A stretch of DNA of 64,000 nucleotides from an uncultured Paracoccus sp. (GCF_947487305.1 NZ_CANKWH010000008.1:1-64000); one strand, 5' to 3'. Numbered from the stretch's first letter, positions 35,553-44,943 are shown. Notes: generated by a model from the sequence alone, not told the origin. A program made the numbers and translations.

Positions 35553-36926
35553 TCAGCTCGCGAAGCGGCGGGCGGCGGGCAGGTATTTCATCAGCAGGTA
35601 ATAGCTGAGACCGGCCGGGATCAGGCTCGCATACCAGCTGATGCCCGAGAAGGTCAGCGCCGAGATCACGCCGATCACCGTGGCGATCACGGCAGCCGGG
35701 TTGATGCCGGCATAGGGCCCGGTTTCGTCGTAAAGCTTGTCCAGATCCAGCTTCTGGCGGCGGATGGCGTAGAAATCGACGACCAGAATGGCGAAGATCG
35801 GGCCCAGGAAGGCACTGTAGGTCTGGATGAACAGGTTCAGACCGGCGGCGCTTTCGTCACGGACCAGCATCCAGGGGAAGGTGGCGAAGGCCAGAACGCC
35901 GACCAGCACCGCCGAGGTCTTGAACTTCAGCTTGAAGATATCCATCAACGCATAGGCGGGCGGGACGACGTTGTTCAGGATGTTGGTCGTGACCTGCGCG
36001 AAGACGATGAACAGCAGGGTGATGATCAGCAGGAACTTGTTGTCGACGGCGCTGGAAAAGACCTTGATCGGATCGACCTCGCCGGTGGCGCCGGAGACCA
36101 TCAGACCGATCAGCCCCATGAACAGCGTCGCCGGCAGGATCGAGTTGGCATAGATTGCCACCTGCCGCAGCGGGCCGACGCGCTTCTGCAACTCGCGGGA
36201 ATAGTCCGACACGTTCAGCATCATGGTCGAATAGACGCCGAGGAACAGCATGGTGGCTCCCCAGAAGGGCGCGCCCCAGGTGCCTTCGACATTGATCAGG
36301 TTGGCGCTGATCTCGGCGCCGTACTTGTTGATCACGCTGATGAACATGTAGACCAGCGCGCCGATGATGAAGACCGAGCCAATGTTCTCGAGCCACTTGA
36401 TGCCGTGGAAGCCGAGGACCGAGAGGCCGATCTGCAGGAACTGGAATCCGATGAAGAACAGCCAGATGTTGGAGTAGCCGAACAGCGTCTCGGCCACCAG
36501 GTTCAGCGCGCCCGCGCCGATCCAGCTTTGAAAGCCGTACCAGACGATGGCCGGGACCGAACGCACCAGCGCCGGCAGGCGGGTTCCGGCAAAGCCGAAC
36601 GAGGACCGTGCCTGGACCATGAAGGGGATGCCATAGATATGCCCGGCGCGGCCGTTGATCATCAGGGCCAGTCCGATGACGGTGCAGCCGATGGCGATGG
36701 CAACGAAGGTCTGCAGCAGGTTCAGCGTGCCGACGAGGCCCGAGCCGACGGTGAAGGTGCCGATGGACACGCAGCCGCCGAGCCAGGCGAAGAGATAGGA
36801 CCAGGGGTCCATGATCCGGGTCTGCTGCGGGGCCAGCGATTCCTCGCCGATGGCCTTGTCATGGCTGGTTGCGGTGGTGGCGGTGACGCCGCTAGGCGGG
36901 GCGGCGGTTGTGGCGGTTTGGGTCAT
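35553..36926 (-). CDS. NCS1-family nucleobase/hydantoin permease
   Basis: Inner-membrane cation symporter of 457 residues with about 12 hydrophobic helices. Family features include DPWSYLFAWLGGCVSIGTF near the start, GRAGHIYGIPFMVQARSSFG and ARLPALVRSVPAIVWYGFQSW-type loops. NCS1 members take up cytosine, allantoin, uracil or hydantoins. The racemase gene next to it favours allantoin or a hydantoin. ATG 36926 has GGGAGGAGA just upstream. The divergent regulator and racemase complete the locus. Confidence 0.85.
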   Translation of the reverse strand: MTQTATTAAPPSGVTATTATSHDKAIGEESLAPQQTRIMDPWSYLFAWLGGCVSIGTFTVGSGLVGTLNLLQTFVAIAIGCTVIGLALMINGRAGHIYGIPFMVQARSSFGFAGTRLPALVRSVPAIVWYGFQSWIGAGALNLVAETLFGYSNIWLFFIGFQFLQIGLSVLGFHGIKWLENIGSVFIIGALVYMFISVINKYGAEISANLINVEGTWGAPFWGATMLFLGVYSTMMLNVSDYSRELQKRVGPLRQVAIYANSILPATLFMGLIGLMVSGATGEVDPIKVFSSAVDNKFLLIITLLFIVFAQVTTNILNNVVPPAYALMDIFKLKFKTSAVLVGVLAFATFPWMLVRDESAAGLNLFIQTYSAFLGPIFAILVVDFYAIRRQKLDLDKLYDETGPYAGINPAAVIATVIGVISALTFSGISWYASLIPAGLSYYLLMKYLPAARRFAS

Positions 36927-36962
36927 GATCTCTCCTCCCAAAGTGATCCGTGAGTGGCGGAA

Positions 36963-37661
36963 TTACTTGCTGTTCGGCTTGGCGTAGGCACCGATCTTGC
37001 TGGTCTTCAGGCCGGCGCCGACCAGCGCCTCGGCGAATTTGGTGGCCACGGTCACGCCGTCGATCACCGGGATGCCGGTTTCCTCGCTCAGCCATTCGGT
37101 CAGGTCCGACATGCCGGCGCAGCCCAGCACCACGGCCTCGCAATTGTCATCTTCGATGGCGCGCAGGATCTCGTCGCGCACCAACTGCCGGGCGTTCGAG
37201 CCGGGCTCTTCCAGCGCCAGCACCGGGATGGCGGCCGAGCGGACCTTGCGGCATTGGTGATCGAGGCCATAGCGGCGCACCAGCTCCTCGATCACCGGGA
37301 CCGAGCGGGGCAGGGTGGTCACGATGCTGAAGGAGGTGGCGATCATGCTGGCGGCCTTGATGCCGGCCTCGCAGATGCCGATGACCGGACCGGTGGCGAT
37401 CTCGCGGCAGGCGCCGATGGCCGGATCGTCGAAACAGGCGACCACGATGGCATCGGCAGCCTCGGCCTCGGCCTGCTGAACCTCGCGCAGCAGGTGGGCG
37501 GCGGCCATTACCTCGTCAAAATGGCCCTCGATGCTGGCCGGCGCGCCATGGGCGGTGCGGCCCTCGACGACAACACCGTCAGCGGCGGCGGCGCGGGCGG
37601 ATTCCAGGATCTTGTCGGTCATGGATTGCGTGGAATTCGGGTTGATCACGACGAGCTTCAT
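36963..37661 (-). CDS. Asp/Glu/hydantoin racemase-family protein
   Basis: A 232-residue cytosolic racemase of the HyuA/HpxA type. The start KLVVINPNSTQSMTDKI binds substrate, and the two catalytic cysteines lie in VVACFDDPAIG and VVLGCAGMSDL. Such enzymes racemise 5-substituted hydantoins or allantoin. ATG 37661 has GGAGG just upstream; the extra 16 codons before it overlap the operator-like palindrome. It is transcribed with the NCS1 permease, 36 bases downstream. Confidence 0.88.
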   Translation of the reverse strand: MKLVVINPNSTQSMTDKILESARAAAADGVVVEGRTAHGAPASIEGHFDEVMAAAHLLREVQQAEAEAADAIVVACFDDPAIGACREIATGPVIGICEAGIKAASMIATSFSIVTTLPRSVPVIEELVRRYGLDHQCRKVRSAAIPVLALEEPGSNARQLVRDEILRAIEDDNCEAVVLGCAGMSDLTEWLSEETGIPVIDGVTVATKFAEALVGAGLKTSKIGAYAKPNSK

Positions 37662-37696
37662 AAGGGCCTCCAGCTGAGTCGCATTTTTTGTAACAT

Positions 37697-37712
37697 AAAT
37701 TGTTAACAATTT
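37697..37712. promoter_or_regulatory. perfect 16-bp palindrome, likely operator
   Basis: AAATTGTTAACAATTT is a perfect inverted repeat placed between the racemase-permease unit and the divergent GntR regulator, in an A/T-rich island. It is a good candidate for the binding site of that regulator. Confidence 0.6.
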
Positions 37713-37787
37713 TAAGAACTATTTTTGCCGGGGCATTTGTGCGAAAGATTGTTGCTGAGACGGGGGCCAGATGCCATTTATCGGCAT

Positions 37788-38465
37788 ATGGACAAGCCGA
37801 TCGACCTCGTCATTGTGGACAGCGTGCTGGACGCGATCGCGGATCAGCGGTTGCGGGCCGGCACCAAGCTGGGCGAGCAGGCGCTGAGCGATCTGTTCGG
37901 GGCCAATCGCGCGCTGGTGCGCCGGGCGCTGGCGCAGCTGACCGCCTACCAGGTGGTCGATCACCTGCCGAACCGAGGCGCCTTCGTCGCCACGCCCACG
38001 CCCGATGACGCCCGCAACGTTTTCCAGGCACGCCGCGCCATCGAGGCGACGATCTGCCGGAATGCCGTGCGACAGGCGGATGAGGCGGATCTGGCCGACC
38101 TGCGCGCCCATCTGGCCGCCGAGGCGGCAGCACATGGCGACAACCGCCCTTCGGCCGTGCGCCTGTCGCGGCAGTTCCACCTGCTGCTGGCACGGGTGGG
38201 TCGCAACCCGGTGCTGAGCCGCTATCTGGAAGAACTGGTGATGCGCAGTTCGCTGATCATCGGCCTCTACGCCGCCCGGCAGGGGGTGCTGTGCGCCGAG
38301 GACGACCACAGCCGCATCGTTGATGCCATCGCCGCGCGTGACGAGGCACTGGCCCTGCGCCTGCTGGACCAGCACCTGCGCCAGATCGAGGCCGGGGTGC
38401 GCTTTGGCGATGTGCCGCCCGTCACCGGGGCGTTGTCGGCGATGCTGCAGCGGCCGGGAGAGTGA
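37788..38465 (+). CDS. GntR-family regulator, FCD subfamily
   Basis: A 225-residue transcription factor. Residues about 8-75 form a winged helix (LGEQALSDLFGANRALVRRALAQL, with GAFVATPTPDDA as the wing end). The rest is an all-helical FCD effector domain with the metal-site histidines in SRQFHLLLARVG and EDDHSRIVDAI. It diverges from the racemase-permease pair across the palindrome at 37697-37712 and probably controls them in response to a ureide or hydantoin. Confidence 0.88.
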   Translation: MDKPIDLVIVDSVLDAIADQRLRAGTKLGEQALSDLFGANRALVRRALAQLTAYQVVDHLPNRGAFVATPTPDDARNVFQARRAIEATICRNAVRQADEADLADLRAHLAAEAAAHGDNRPSAVRLSRQFHLLLARVGRNPVLSRYLEELVMRSSLIIGLYAARQGVLCAEDDHSRIVDAIAARDEALALRLLDQHLRQIEAGVRFGDVPPVTGALSAMLQRPGE

Positions 38466-38492
38466 GCCTTAGGACGGCTTGAAGGTGAGACG

Positions 38493-38522
38493 GGCAGCGG
38501 TCACCGATGGGTGCCCGCTGCC
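38493..38522. terminator. hairpin between convergent gntR and transglycosylase genes
   Basis: GGCAGCGG (38493-38500) pairs with CCGCTGCC (38515-38522), extended inward by CACC/GGGTG. It lies between two gene ends and lacks a T tract. Confidence 0.55.
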
Positions 38523-38534
38523 GCGCTTAAGGTC

Positions 38535-39800
38535 TTACCCGCGCAACTGTCCCAGCAGCCGCGCATCGGCATAGCCATCCGGCGTCGCGCCGATGGATTG
38601 CTGGAAGGCGCGGATCGCCTCGGTCGATTTGGCGCCCAGCTTGCCGTCCACCTCGTCACGATAGAAACCGCGCTGGGTCAGCAGGCGCTGGATCTCGGCC
38701 TTTTCGCTGTTCGACAGCGGCCGGTCGCCGCGCGGCCAGCTGCCCTGTACGCCCGCGCGCCCGGCGATGCGGTCGCCCAAGATGCTGACGCCAAGCGCAT
38801 AACTGTCCGAGGTGTTGTAATCGAGGATCGCCCGGAAATTGTCCGAGATCAGGAAGGCCGGGCCGCGCGCGCCTGCCGGCACGAGGATCGAGCCCGCCCA
38901 ACGCGGCATGGCCGTGCCATTGGCGGTGCGCACGCCCATGCTCGACCAGCTGGCCCCCGACTGGCGGTTGTTCTTGCCCGACAGCGCGTAGTTGAAATTC
39001 GCCGGCAGCACGACCTCGACCCCCCAGGGCATCCCGGGCTGCCAGCCCGCCTGGCGCAGGTAGGCCGCGGTCGAGGCGAGCGAGTCGGTCGGATCGTTCG
39101 ACCAGATATCGCGGCGGCTGTCGCCGGTGAAATCGACCGCATGGGCCAGATAGGACGAGGGCATGAACTGCGTATGGCCCATGGCGCCGGCCCAGCTGCC
39201 GACCAGACCCTCGGGCGTGGTGTCGCCCGACTGGACGATGCGCATGGCCGCAATCAGCTCGTTGCCGAAGAACTGCCCGCGCCGCCCGTCATAGGCCAAG
39301 GTCGCCAGCGCCGGGATGATCCGGGTCGAGCCGCGATTGGCGCCGAAATTCGACTCCATCCCCCAGACCGCCAAGACAATCTCGCGCGGGACGCCATAGC
39401 GGCCTTCGATGGCGCCAAGCGTGCCCGACAGCTGCGCCGCCTTCTCGCGCCCGATGCTGACCCGGCTGCCCGAGGCGGCATCGTCCAGATAGGCCCAGAT
39501 CGGGCGCGAAAACTCGCTTTGTCGGCCATCGAGCGCCACGATGCTGCTGTCGTAACGCGCCAGCGCCATCGAACGGTCGAAGGTGGCAGGGGTGATCCCG
39601 GCGGACAGGGCGGCAGGACGGAAGGCCTGCACCCATTGCTGCAACCCGGCCTCGCTGGCCGGCGAGCCGGCGGGGCGCTGCGGGATGGTCACTTGCGCGC
39701 CGGCGCTGCCGGGGCTGCGGCTCATCGGCACGCCACCGCAGGCCGCGAGGGTGAAGACAAGGGTGGTCGCCAAAAGCGTGCGGATCGTCAAACGTGCCAT
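38535..39800 (-). CDS. lytic murein transglycosylase lipoprotein (MltB-like)
   Basis: Cleaves peptidoglycan glycan strands to 1,6-anhydro products. The 421-residue precursor has a lipobox LAAC (C21), a SLT_2/MltB-type catalytic domain with the glutamate in VWGMESNFG (E149), and GAMGHTQFMPSSYLAHAVDF. A C-terminal peptidoglycan-binding domain follows (about 355-421, EIQRLLTQRGFYRDEVDG). It should sit on the inner face of the outer membrane. Monocistronic by appearance. Confidence 0.92.
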   Translation of the reverse strand: MARLTIRTLLATTLVFTLAACGGVPMSRSPGSAGAQVTIPQRPAGSPASEAGLQQWVQAFRPAALSAGITPATFDRSMALARYDSSIVALDGRQSEFSRPIWAYLDDAASGSRVSIGREKAAQLSGTLGAIEGRYGVPREIVLAVWGMESNFGANRGSTRIIPALATLAYDGRRGQFFGNELIAAMRIVQSGDTTPEGLVGSWAGAMGHTQFMPSSYLAHAVDFTGDSRRDIWSNDPTDSLASTAAYLRQAGWQPGMPWGVEVVLPANFNYALSGKNNRQSGASWSSMGVRTANGTAMPRWAGSILVPAGARGPAFLISDNFRAILDYNTSDSYALGVSILGDRIAGRAGVQGSWPRGDRPLSNSEKAEIQRLLTQRGFYRDEVDGKLGAKSTEAIRAFQQSIGATPDGYADARLLGQLRG

Positions 39801-39902
39801 GAAATCTGCCTGTCGGTTACTGCTGTGATTGTTCGTTGACCGGCAGTCTAGCGAATGTGATTCGGGTTGAATAGGGCGCGAGGACAGCGCGAGGCGGCGC
39901 GC

Positions 39903-40235
39903 TCAGCCCTCGCCGTCCTCGGCACCGGAACAGCCTTCGAAAAACGGATCCATCTGGGCGATGATGACCGAGTTTTCGGCCAGCGCCCGATCCATCAGCG
40001 CGCGTTCCTCGTCGGGAATCTCGTGCCCCTCGGCCAGCCGATCCTCGATCGAGCCATAGCCGGTCACTTCGAGCGGCGCGAGATCGGCCTGTTTCAGGAT
40101 CGCCACCGTCTCGCGCACCGCTTCGGCCTGATCCTTGCCCGAGGCATAACAGACCAGCGCCGCCCCGGTCGCGCCATCGGGCAGCCCGTCGCCCGTCTTG
40201 CGGCCGACCTCGACCAGCAGGGTGTAAACCTTCAT
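39903..40235 (-). CDS. small cytosolic protein of unknown function
   Basis: 110 residues starting KVYTLLVEVGRKTGDGLPDG, with predicted alternating strands and helices and an acidic end (FFEGCSGAEDGEG). The frame remains open upstream to 40757, but that part lies antisense to ybaK; the codon pattern fits only from ATG 40235. I do not recognise the family. It diverges from ybaK. Confidence 0.65.
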   Translation of the reverse strand: MKVYTLLVEVGRKTGDGLPDGATGAALVCYASGKDQAEAVRETVAILKQADLAPLEVTGYGSIEDRLAEGHEIPDEERALMDRALAENSVIIAQMDPFFEGCSGAEDGEG

Positions 40236-40355
40236 CGCATGTCCTTTCCGGCGGCAGATTATCCTTGCCTCACCATGCCGCGACCCGCTTTGCAAGGGGT
40301 TTTCGTCCCCCGCCGGGATCGCTAGCCTCGGCCGCAGACAGAAGGAGAGCGGGGC

Positions 40356-40826
40356 ATGAGCAAGAGCCTGGCACGGGTCAAGGCGGCACTGGAGGCGGCG
40401 GGGGCGCCGGTCGAGGTGCTGGAGATGACCGAAAGCACGCGCACCGCTGAAGAGGCGGCGCGGGCGGCGGGATGCGCGGTCGACCAGATCGCCAAGTCGA
40501 TCATCTTTCGCGGCGAGGACACCGGCCATGTCGTCCTGTTCCTGACCGCCGGCGGAAACCGCGTCGATCCGGCCAAGGCCACGGCGGTCGCTGGCCAGCC
40601 GCTTGGCAAGGCCGATGCGGACCTGATTCGTGCCGAGACCGGCTTTGCCATTGGCGGCGTTGCGCCGGTGGGGCATCTCAATCCAGTAACCGCCTATTTC
40701 GACCCGCGCCTTTCCGACTTTGCCACGGTCTGGGCGGCGGCGGGTACGCCGCGCCATATCTTTGCCATCGACCCCGAGACGCTGCTGTCGATCACCGGCG
40801 CAGAGGTCGCCGATTTCACCGGTTAA
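40356..40826 (+). CDS. YbaK/EbsC-family aminoacyl-tRNA deacylase
   Basis: A free editing domain of 156 residues that hydrolyses mischarged tRNA (typically Cys-tRNA-Pro or Ala-tRNA-Pro). Family hallmarks are the lysine in VDQIAKSIIFRG, the GGNRVDPAKATAVAGQPLGKAD stretch and TGFAIGGVAPVGH. AGGAG lies just ahead of ATG 40356. Confidence 0.88.
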   Translation: MSKSLARVKAALEAAGAPVEVLEMTESTRTAEEAARAAGCAVDQIAKSIIFRGEDTGHVVLFLTAGGNRVDPAKATAVAGQPLGKADADLIRAETGFAIGGVAPVGHLNPVTAYFDPRLSDFATVWAAAGTPRHIFAIDPETLLSITGAEVADFTG

Positions 40827-40900
40827 GCATTCCCGCCATGGCAGGTGACAAGCGGTGATGATCCTGTGCTAACCTGAACCCGCTCACTGTGGAGAATCCG

Positions 40901-41725
40901 ATGATTCAGCCCAGAATGACCCTGAACGACGGCAATTTCATGCCGCAGCTTGGCGTTGGCGTCTGGCAGGTGCCCGAGGCCGATACCGCCCGCGTGGTCC
41001 GCGATGCCCTTGCCATCGGCTATCGCCTGTTCGATGGCGCCGCCGCCTACAAGAACGAGACCGGGCTGGGCGAGGGGCTGCGCCAGACCGGGGTGCTGCG
41101 CGATCAGCTGTTCGTCACCTCGAAACTGTGGAACAGCGATCACGGCCATGACGCGGCGCTGCGGGCCTGCGAGGCGAGCCTTGACCGGCTGGGGCTGGAC
41201 TATATGGATCTCTACCTGATCCACTGGCCGGTGCCGGCGGCGGATCTTTATGTCGACAGCTGGCGGGCGCTGATCCGGCTGAAGGAGGAGGGCCGGGTTC
41301 GCTCGATCGGCGTGGCGAACTTTCACGAAGCGCATCTGCGCCGGCTGATCGATGAAACCGGCGTCACCCCGGCGGTGAACCAGATCGAACTGCATCCGAC
41401 CCTGACGCAGACCGAGCTGCGCCAGACCGACCGGTCCCTCGGCATCGTTACGCAAAGCTGGTCGCCCTTGGGGCGCGGCGATCTGGACCTGCCCGAATTG
41501 CGCACTATTGCCGAGCAGCACGGCTGCACCCCGGCGCAGGTGGTGCTGCGCTGGCATCTGCAAAACGATTTGTCGGTGATCCCGAAGTCGGTCAGCGCCG
41601 AGCGGCTGGCCGAAAACTTCCATGCGCTGGATGTCGAACTGTCCGGCGCGGACATGGCGGTTCTCGACGGGCTGGACCGTGGCCATCGCACTGGCCCTGA
41701 TCCCGATACTTTCGATATGCGCTGA
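40901..41725 (+). CDS. aldo/keto reductase
   Basis: NADPH-dependent carbonyl reductase of 274 residues with the TIM-barrel AKR signature: active-site tyrosine in FDGAAAYKNETGLG, histidine in YLIHWPVP, and the coenzyme-binding VIPKSVSAERLAEN near the C terminus. It resembles 2,5-diketogluconate reductase-type AKR5 members, but substrate cannot be read from sequence. GGAGA supports ATG 40901 over GTG 40889. It converges with the hydrolase gene, leaving three bases between them. Confidence 0.9.
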   Translation: MIQPRMTLNDGNFMPQLGVGVWQVPEADTARVVRDALAIGYRLFDGAAAYKNETGLGEGLRQTGVLRDQLFVTSKLWNSDHGHDAALRACEASLDRLGLDYMDLYLIHWPVPAADLYVDSWRALIRLKEEGRVRSIGVANFHEAHLRRLIDETGVTPAVNQIELHPTLTQTELRQTDRSLGIVTQSWSPLGRGDLDLPELRTIAEQHGCTPAQVVLRWHLQNDLSVIPKSVSAERLAENFHALDVELSGADMAVLDGLDRGHRTGPDPDTFDMR

Positions 41726-41728
41726 GCC

Positions 41729-42520
41729 TCAACGCCCGAGCAGCGCGTGGGTCAGCGGGCTTTCGGGATCGCTCAAGCCCTCGATCACGTCGAAATGGTG
41801 ACGTCCGGGATCGATGACGAACTCGGTCGCCGTGCCGAGCCCGGCCCAGATATCGGCAATCAGCCGCGACTGGCGCAGGAATTCGGGCCGCTCGGCCCCG
41901 CCGACCCATGCGGTAAGCGGAATGCCGGGGCGCGGGGTCAGCAGCGCGGGGCCTTCCGCCATCGCCTCGGCCAGATCCAGATGCAGCGTCGCGTTCATCG
42001 CCGTGCGCATCAGCGGGCGCAGATCGAAAAGGCCCGAGATCGGCACACAGCGCACTACCCGCGCCGCGATCTCGTCGGGAAGGGTGCCATCGTCGCAGAT
42101 CATCCGCGCCGCCAGATGCCCGCCCGCCGAATGGCCGGTGAGCGCGATGGGGCCGGGAATGCAGGCGGCGGCCTCGGTCACTGCGCGGGCGACATGGGCA
42201 GTGATCTCGGCAATGCGGACAGTGGGCGTCAGCGGATAGCCGGGCAGGGCGACGGCCCAGCCCCGGGCCAGCGGACCGGCGGCCAGGTGCGACCAGAAGC
42301 TTGGGTTGGAATGCAGCCAGTAGCCGCCATGGATGAAAACGGCGAGGCCCTGAGGCTCGCCTTCGGGCAGGAAAATCTGGCCCATACCCAACGGCTCGAT
42401 CCGCGCGCTATCGCGAAAGGCCGCCGCCGCCGCCGCGAAGCGGTCGGGATAGGTTTCGCCCTGCGGGATATGGATGGTATTGGCATAGGCGTCGTCCCAG
42501 TCAGTGACCTGATACAGCAT
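41729..42520 (-). CDS. alpha/beta hydrolase, probable kynurenine formamidase type
   Basis: A 263-residue hydrolase with the oxyanion segment FIHGGYW, the nucleophile elbow GHSAGGHL and a C-terminal catalytic histidine in GRHHFDVIEGL. HGGYW plus GHSAGGHL is typical of eukaryotic-type arylformamidases. It diverges from kynureninase by about 60 bases, which supports N-formylkynurenine as substrate, although other esters are possible. It is unrelated to the metal-dependent KynB family usual in bacteria. GGGGAAGAAA precedes ATG 42520. Confidence 0.75.
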   Translation of the reverse strand: MLYQVTDWDDAYANTIHIPQGETYPDRFAAAAAAFRDSARIEPLGMGQIFLPEGEPQGLAVFIHGGYWLHSNPSFWSHLAAGPLARGWAVALPGYPLTPTVRIAEITAHVARAVTEAAACIPGPIALTGHSAGGHLAARMICDDGTLPDEIAARVVRCVPISGLFDLRPLMRTAMNATLHLDLAEAMAEGPALLTPRPGIPLTAWVGGAERPEFLRQSRLIADIWAGLGTATEFVIDPGRHHFDVIEGLSDPESPLTHALLGR

Positions 42521-42581
42521 GATTTCTTCCCCTTTCACCCAGCAGACCCGGCTGATAGCGTCGGGTCAAGGGGGACCAGCC

Positions 42582-43769
42582 ATGACCGATTTCAACCGCA
42601 CACGCGCGGCCTTTCACCTGCCCGAAGGTGTGACCTATCTGGACGGCAATTCGCTGGGTCCGATGCCTCTGGCGGCGCGGGATCGCGTGGCCCGGATGAT
42701 GCAGGACGAATGGGCCGAAGAACTGATCCGGGGCTGGAACAGCGCCGGCTGGTATGAACAGCCCCGCCGCGTCGGCGACCGGGTCGCGCGGCTGGTCGGC
42801 GCGGGGCCGGGGCAGGTGGTCATGGGCGACACGCTGTCGATCAAGGTGTTCCAGGCGGTCAGCGCCGCCCGCGCGCTGCGCCCCGACCGCCGGGTGATCA
42901 TGTCCGACAGCGGCAATTTCCCCTCGGACCTTTACGTGGCCGAAGGGCTGGCCCGCGCGGTCCGGGCCGAGTTGCGGGTGGTCGAGCCCGAGGCCGTGGC
43001 CGATGCCATCGGCCCCGATCTGGCGGTGCTGATGATCACCGAGGTCGATTACCGCACCGGCCGCCGTCACGACATGGCAGGTCTGACCGCGCGGGCACAT
43101 GAGGCCGGCGCGCTGACGGTCTGGGATCTGGCACATTCGGCGGGGGCAGTGGATGTGGACCTTTTGGGTGCAGATGCCGATTTCGCCGTCGGTTGCACCT
43201 ACAAATACCTGAATGGCGGGCCGGGGGCGCCGGCCTTCATCTGGACCCATCCCCGCCATGCCGAGGCGGCCGCGCCGATCCTGCAGGGCTGGATGGGCCA
43301 TGCCGCACCCTTTGCCTTTGATCTGGGCTATCGCCCCGCGCCGGGGATCGAACGGATGCGGGTCGGCACGCCGCCGGTCATCGCCATGACCGCGCTCGAT
43401 GCGGCGCTGGATGTCTGGGAGGGCGTCGCGCTGGCCGATCTGCGCGCGCGCTCGATCGAGCTGACCGAGGCCTTCATCGCCGGGGCCGAGGCGAATTGTC
43501 CGGGCATCACGCTGAACTCGCCCCGCGATCCGGCGATGCGTGGCTCGCAGGTGGGCTTCCGCCATCCGCAGGCCTATGCGGTGATGCAGGCGCTGATTGC
43601 CGAGGGGGTGATCGGCGATTTCCGTGCGCCCGACGTGCTGCGCTTTGGCTTTGCGCCGCTCTATAACGGACCCGATGACGTGGCCCGGGCGGTCGATGTT
43701 CTGGCGCGGCTTCTGCGTGACGGATCATGGGATCGGCCCGAATTTCATCGCAAGGCCGCCGTGACCTGA
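42582..43769 (+). CDS. kynU: kynureninase
   Basis: PLP enzyme that splits kynurenine to anthranilate and alanine. The 395-residue protein has YLDGNSLGPMP near the start, the TGRRHDMAGL region, VWDLAHSAGAVDVDL and the PLP lysine in GCTYKYLNGGPGAPAF. An AAGGGGGA ribosome site precedes ATG 42582. With the divergent hydrolase and kynA at 52.5 kb it completes tryptophan to anthranilate. Confidence 0.95.
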   Translation: MTDFNRTRAAFHLPEGVTYLDGNSLGPMPLAARDRVARMMQDEWAEELIRGWNSAGWYEQPRRVGDRVARLVGAGPGQVVMGDTLSIKVFQAVSAARALRPDRRVIMSDSGNFPSDLYVAEGLARAVRAELRVVEPEAVADAIGPDLAVLMITEVDYRTGRRHDMAGLTARAHEAGALTVWDLAHSAGAVDVDLLGADADFAVGCTYKYLNGGPGAPAFIWTHPRHAEAAAPILQGWMGHAAPFAFDLGYRPAPGIERMRVGTPPVIAMTALDAALDVWEGVALADLRARSIELTEAFIAGAEANCPGITLNSPRDPAMRGSQVGFRHPQAYAVMQALIAEGVIGDFRAPDVLRFGFAPLYNGPDDVARAVDVLARLLRDGSWDRPEFHRKAAVT

Positions 43770-43851
43770 GTCCGTGACCTGACGTCAGTGCGTCTTTCCA
43801 ACGGCGGACGAATCCGGCAAGCTGTCGGATGGTTGTTTCATGAGGCCGGCA

Positions 43852-44943
43852 ATGATGCGCAAACTGTTGTCGACGCTACTGTTTTCCACTGCGATTTCTG
43901 CGTCTCCTGCTTTGGCTGAACAGCCCCTTGCGGTGGAATTCGTGCCGGTGCGCGGCACCGAGCTGACCTTTGACTCCTCGCTGACCGGAACGCTGGAGGC
44001 CAAGGACACGGTGGATCTCGGCTTCCGTCAGGGTGGCCGCGTCGTTGAAATCATGGTGGACGAGGGCGACCGGGTCAGCGCCGGGCAGGCGCTGGCGCGG
44101 ACCGATCCGGTGCAGCAGGATCAGGCGCTGTCGGTGGCCGAGGCCAGTCTTTCGGCCGCCGAGGCGACGAGGGCGCAGGCGCAACAGGCTTTTGACCGCG
44201 CGCAGGCGATGCTGGATCGCGGCGTCGGCACCCGCGCCTCGCGCGATCAGGCACAACAGGCGCTGTCGCAGGCCGATGGCGCGGTGACGCGCTCGCAGTC
44301 GCAGGCCGATCAGGCCCGCCGCGCGGTCGAGGATACGGTGATCCGCGCGCCCGAGGATTCGATCGTGACGACCCGCAATGCCGATCCGGGCCAGATCGTC
44401 GGGGCGGCGCAGGTGGTGCTGTCGCTCGCCGTGCTCGGCGGCTTCGAGGCGGTGTTCCAGACCCCGGACATGCCCAACCTGGACAAGGCCATGGGCGCGC
44501 AGGTGGAGCTGGAACCGCTGGACGTGGATGCGCCCGACATGGTTGGCCATGTGACCGAGATCGCGCCGCTGGTCGATCCGCAGACCGGCACTGTCACCGT
44601 GCGCGCCCGCGTCGATGGTGCGCCGACCGATACGCGGCTGCTCGGTGCGGCAGTGCGCGGCACAGTCAGCTTCCCGGCGGGCGCGGCGATCACCGTGCCC
44701 TGGACCGCGCTGACCCGCGACGGGGCGGCACCGGCGGTCTGGCTCATTGGCGAGGACGGGCGGGTTGCCATCCAGCCCGTCGAGATCGAACGCTTCACCA
44801 ATGGCGATGTCTATCTAAAAAGCGGCGTCGAGGAGGGGCAGACCGTGGTCGGTGCCGGCTCGCAGATGCTCTATCCCGGCCGCGAGGTCGTCGATGCGAC
44901 GGCGGCGGTGGACGCGGAAGCCCAAGCGGAGGCTGGCGAATGA
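43852..44943 (+). CDS. RND efflux periplasmic adaptor (first of two)
   Basis: Membrane-fusion protein of about 363 residues with a signal peptide (LLFSTAISASPALA). Barrel-sandwich halves lie around GTLEAKDTVDLGFRQGGRVV and APEDSIVTTRNADPGQIVG, with a coiled-coil hairpin between (about 95-150). It bridges the inner-membrane pump to an outer-membrane channel not seen here. ATG 43852 follows GAGG. Its stop overlaps the start of a second, related adaptor (ATGA). Confidence 0.88.
   Translation: MMRKLLSTLLFSTAISASPALAEQPLAVEFVPVRGTELTFDSSLTGTLEAKDTVDLGFRQGGRVVEIMVDEGDRVSAGQALARTDPVQQDQALSVAEASLSAAEATRAQAQQAFDRAQAMLDRGVGTRASRDQAQQALSQADGAVTRSQSQADQARRAVEDTVIRAPEDSIVTTRNADPGQIVGAAQVVLSLAVLGGFEAVFQTPDMPNLDKAMGAQVELEPLDVDAPDMVGHVTEIAPLVDPQTGTVTVRARVDGAPTDTRLLGAAVRGTVSFPAGAAITVPWTALTRDGAAPAVWLIGEDGRVAIQPVEIERFTNGDVYLKSGVEEGQTVVGAGSQMLYPGREVVDATAAVDAEAQAEAGE

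Noticed and set aside
43761..43787. GTGACCTGA direct repeat and TGACGTCA palindrome after kynU
   Set aside because: The repeat overlaps the kynU stop codon and the palindrome is only eight bases; no promoter logic links them to the RND genes.
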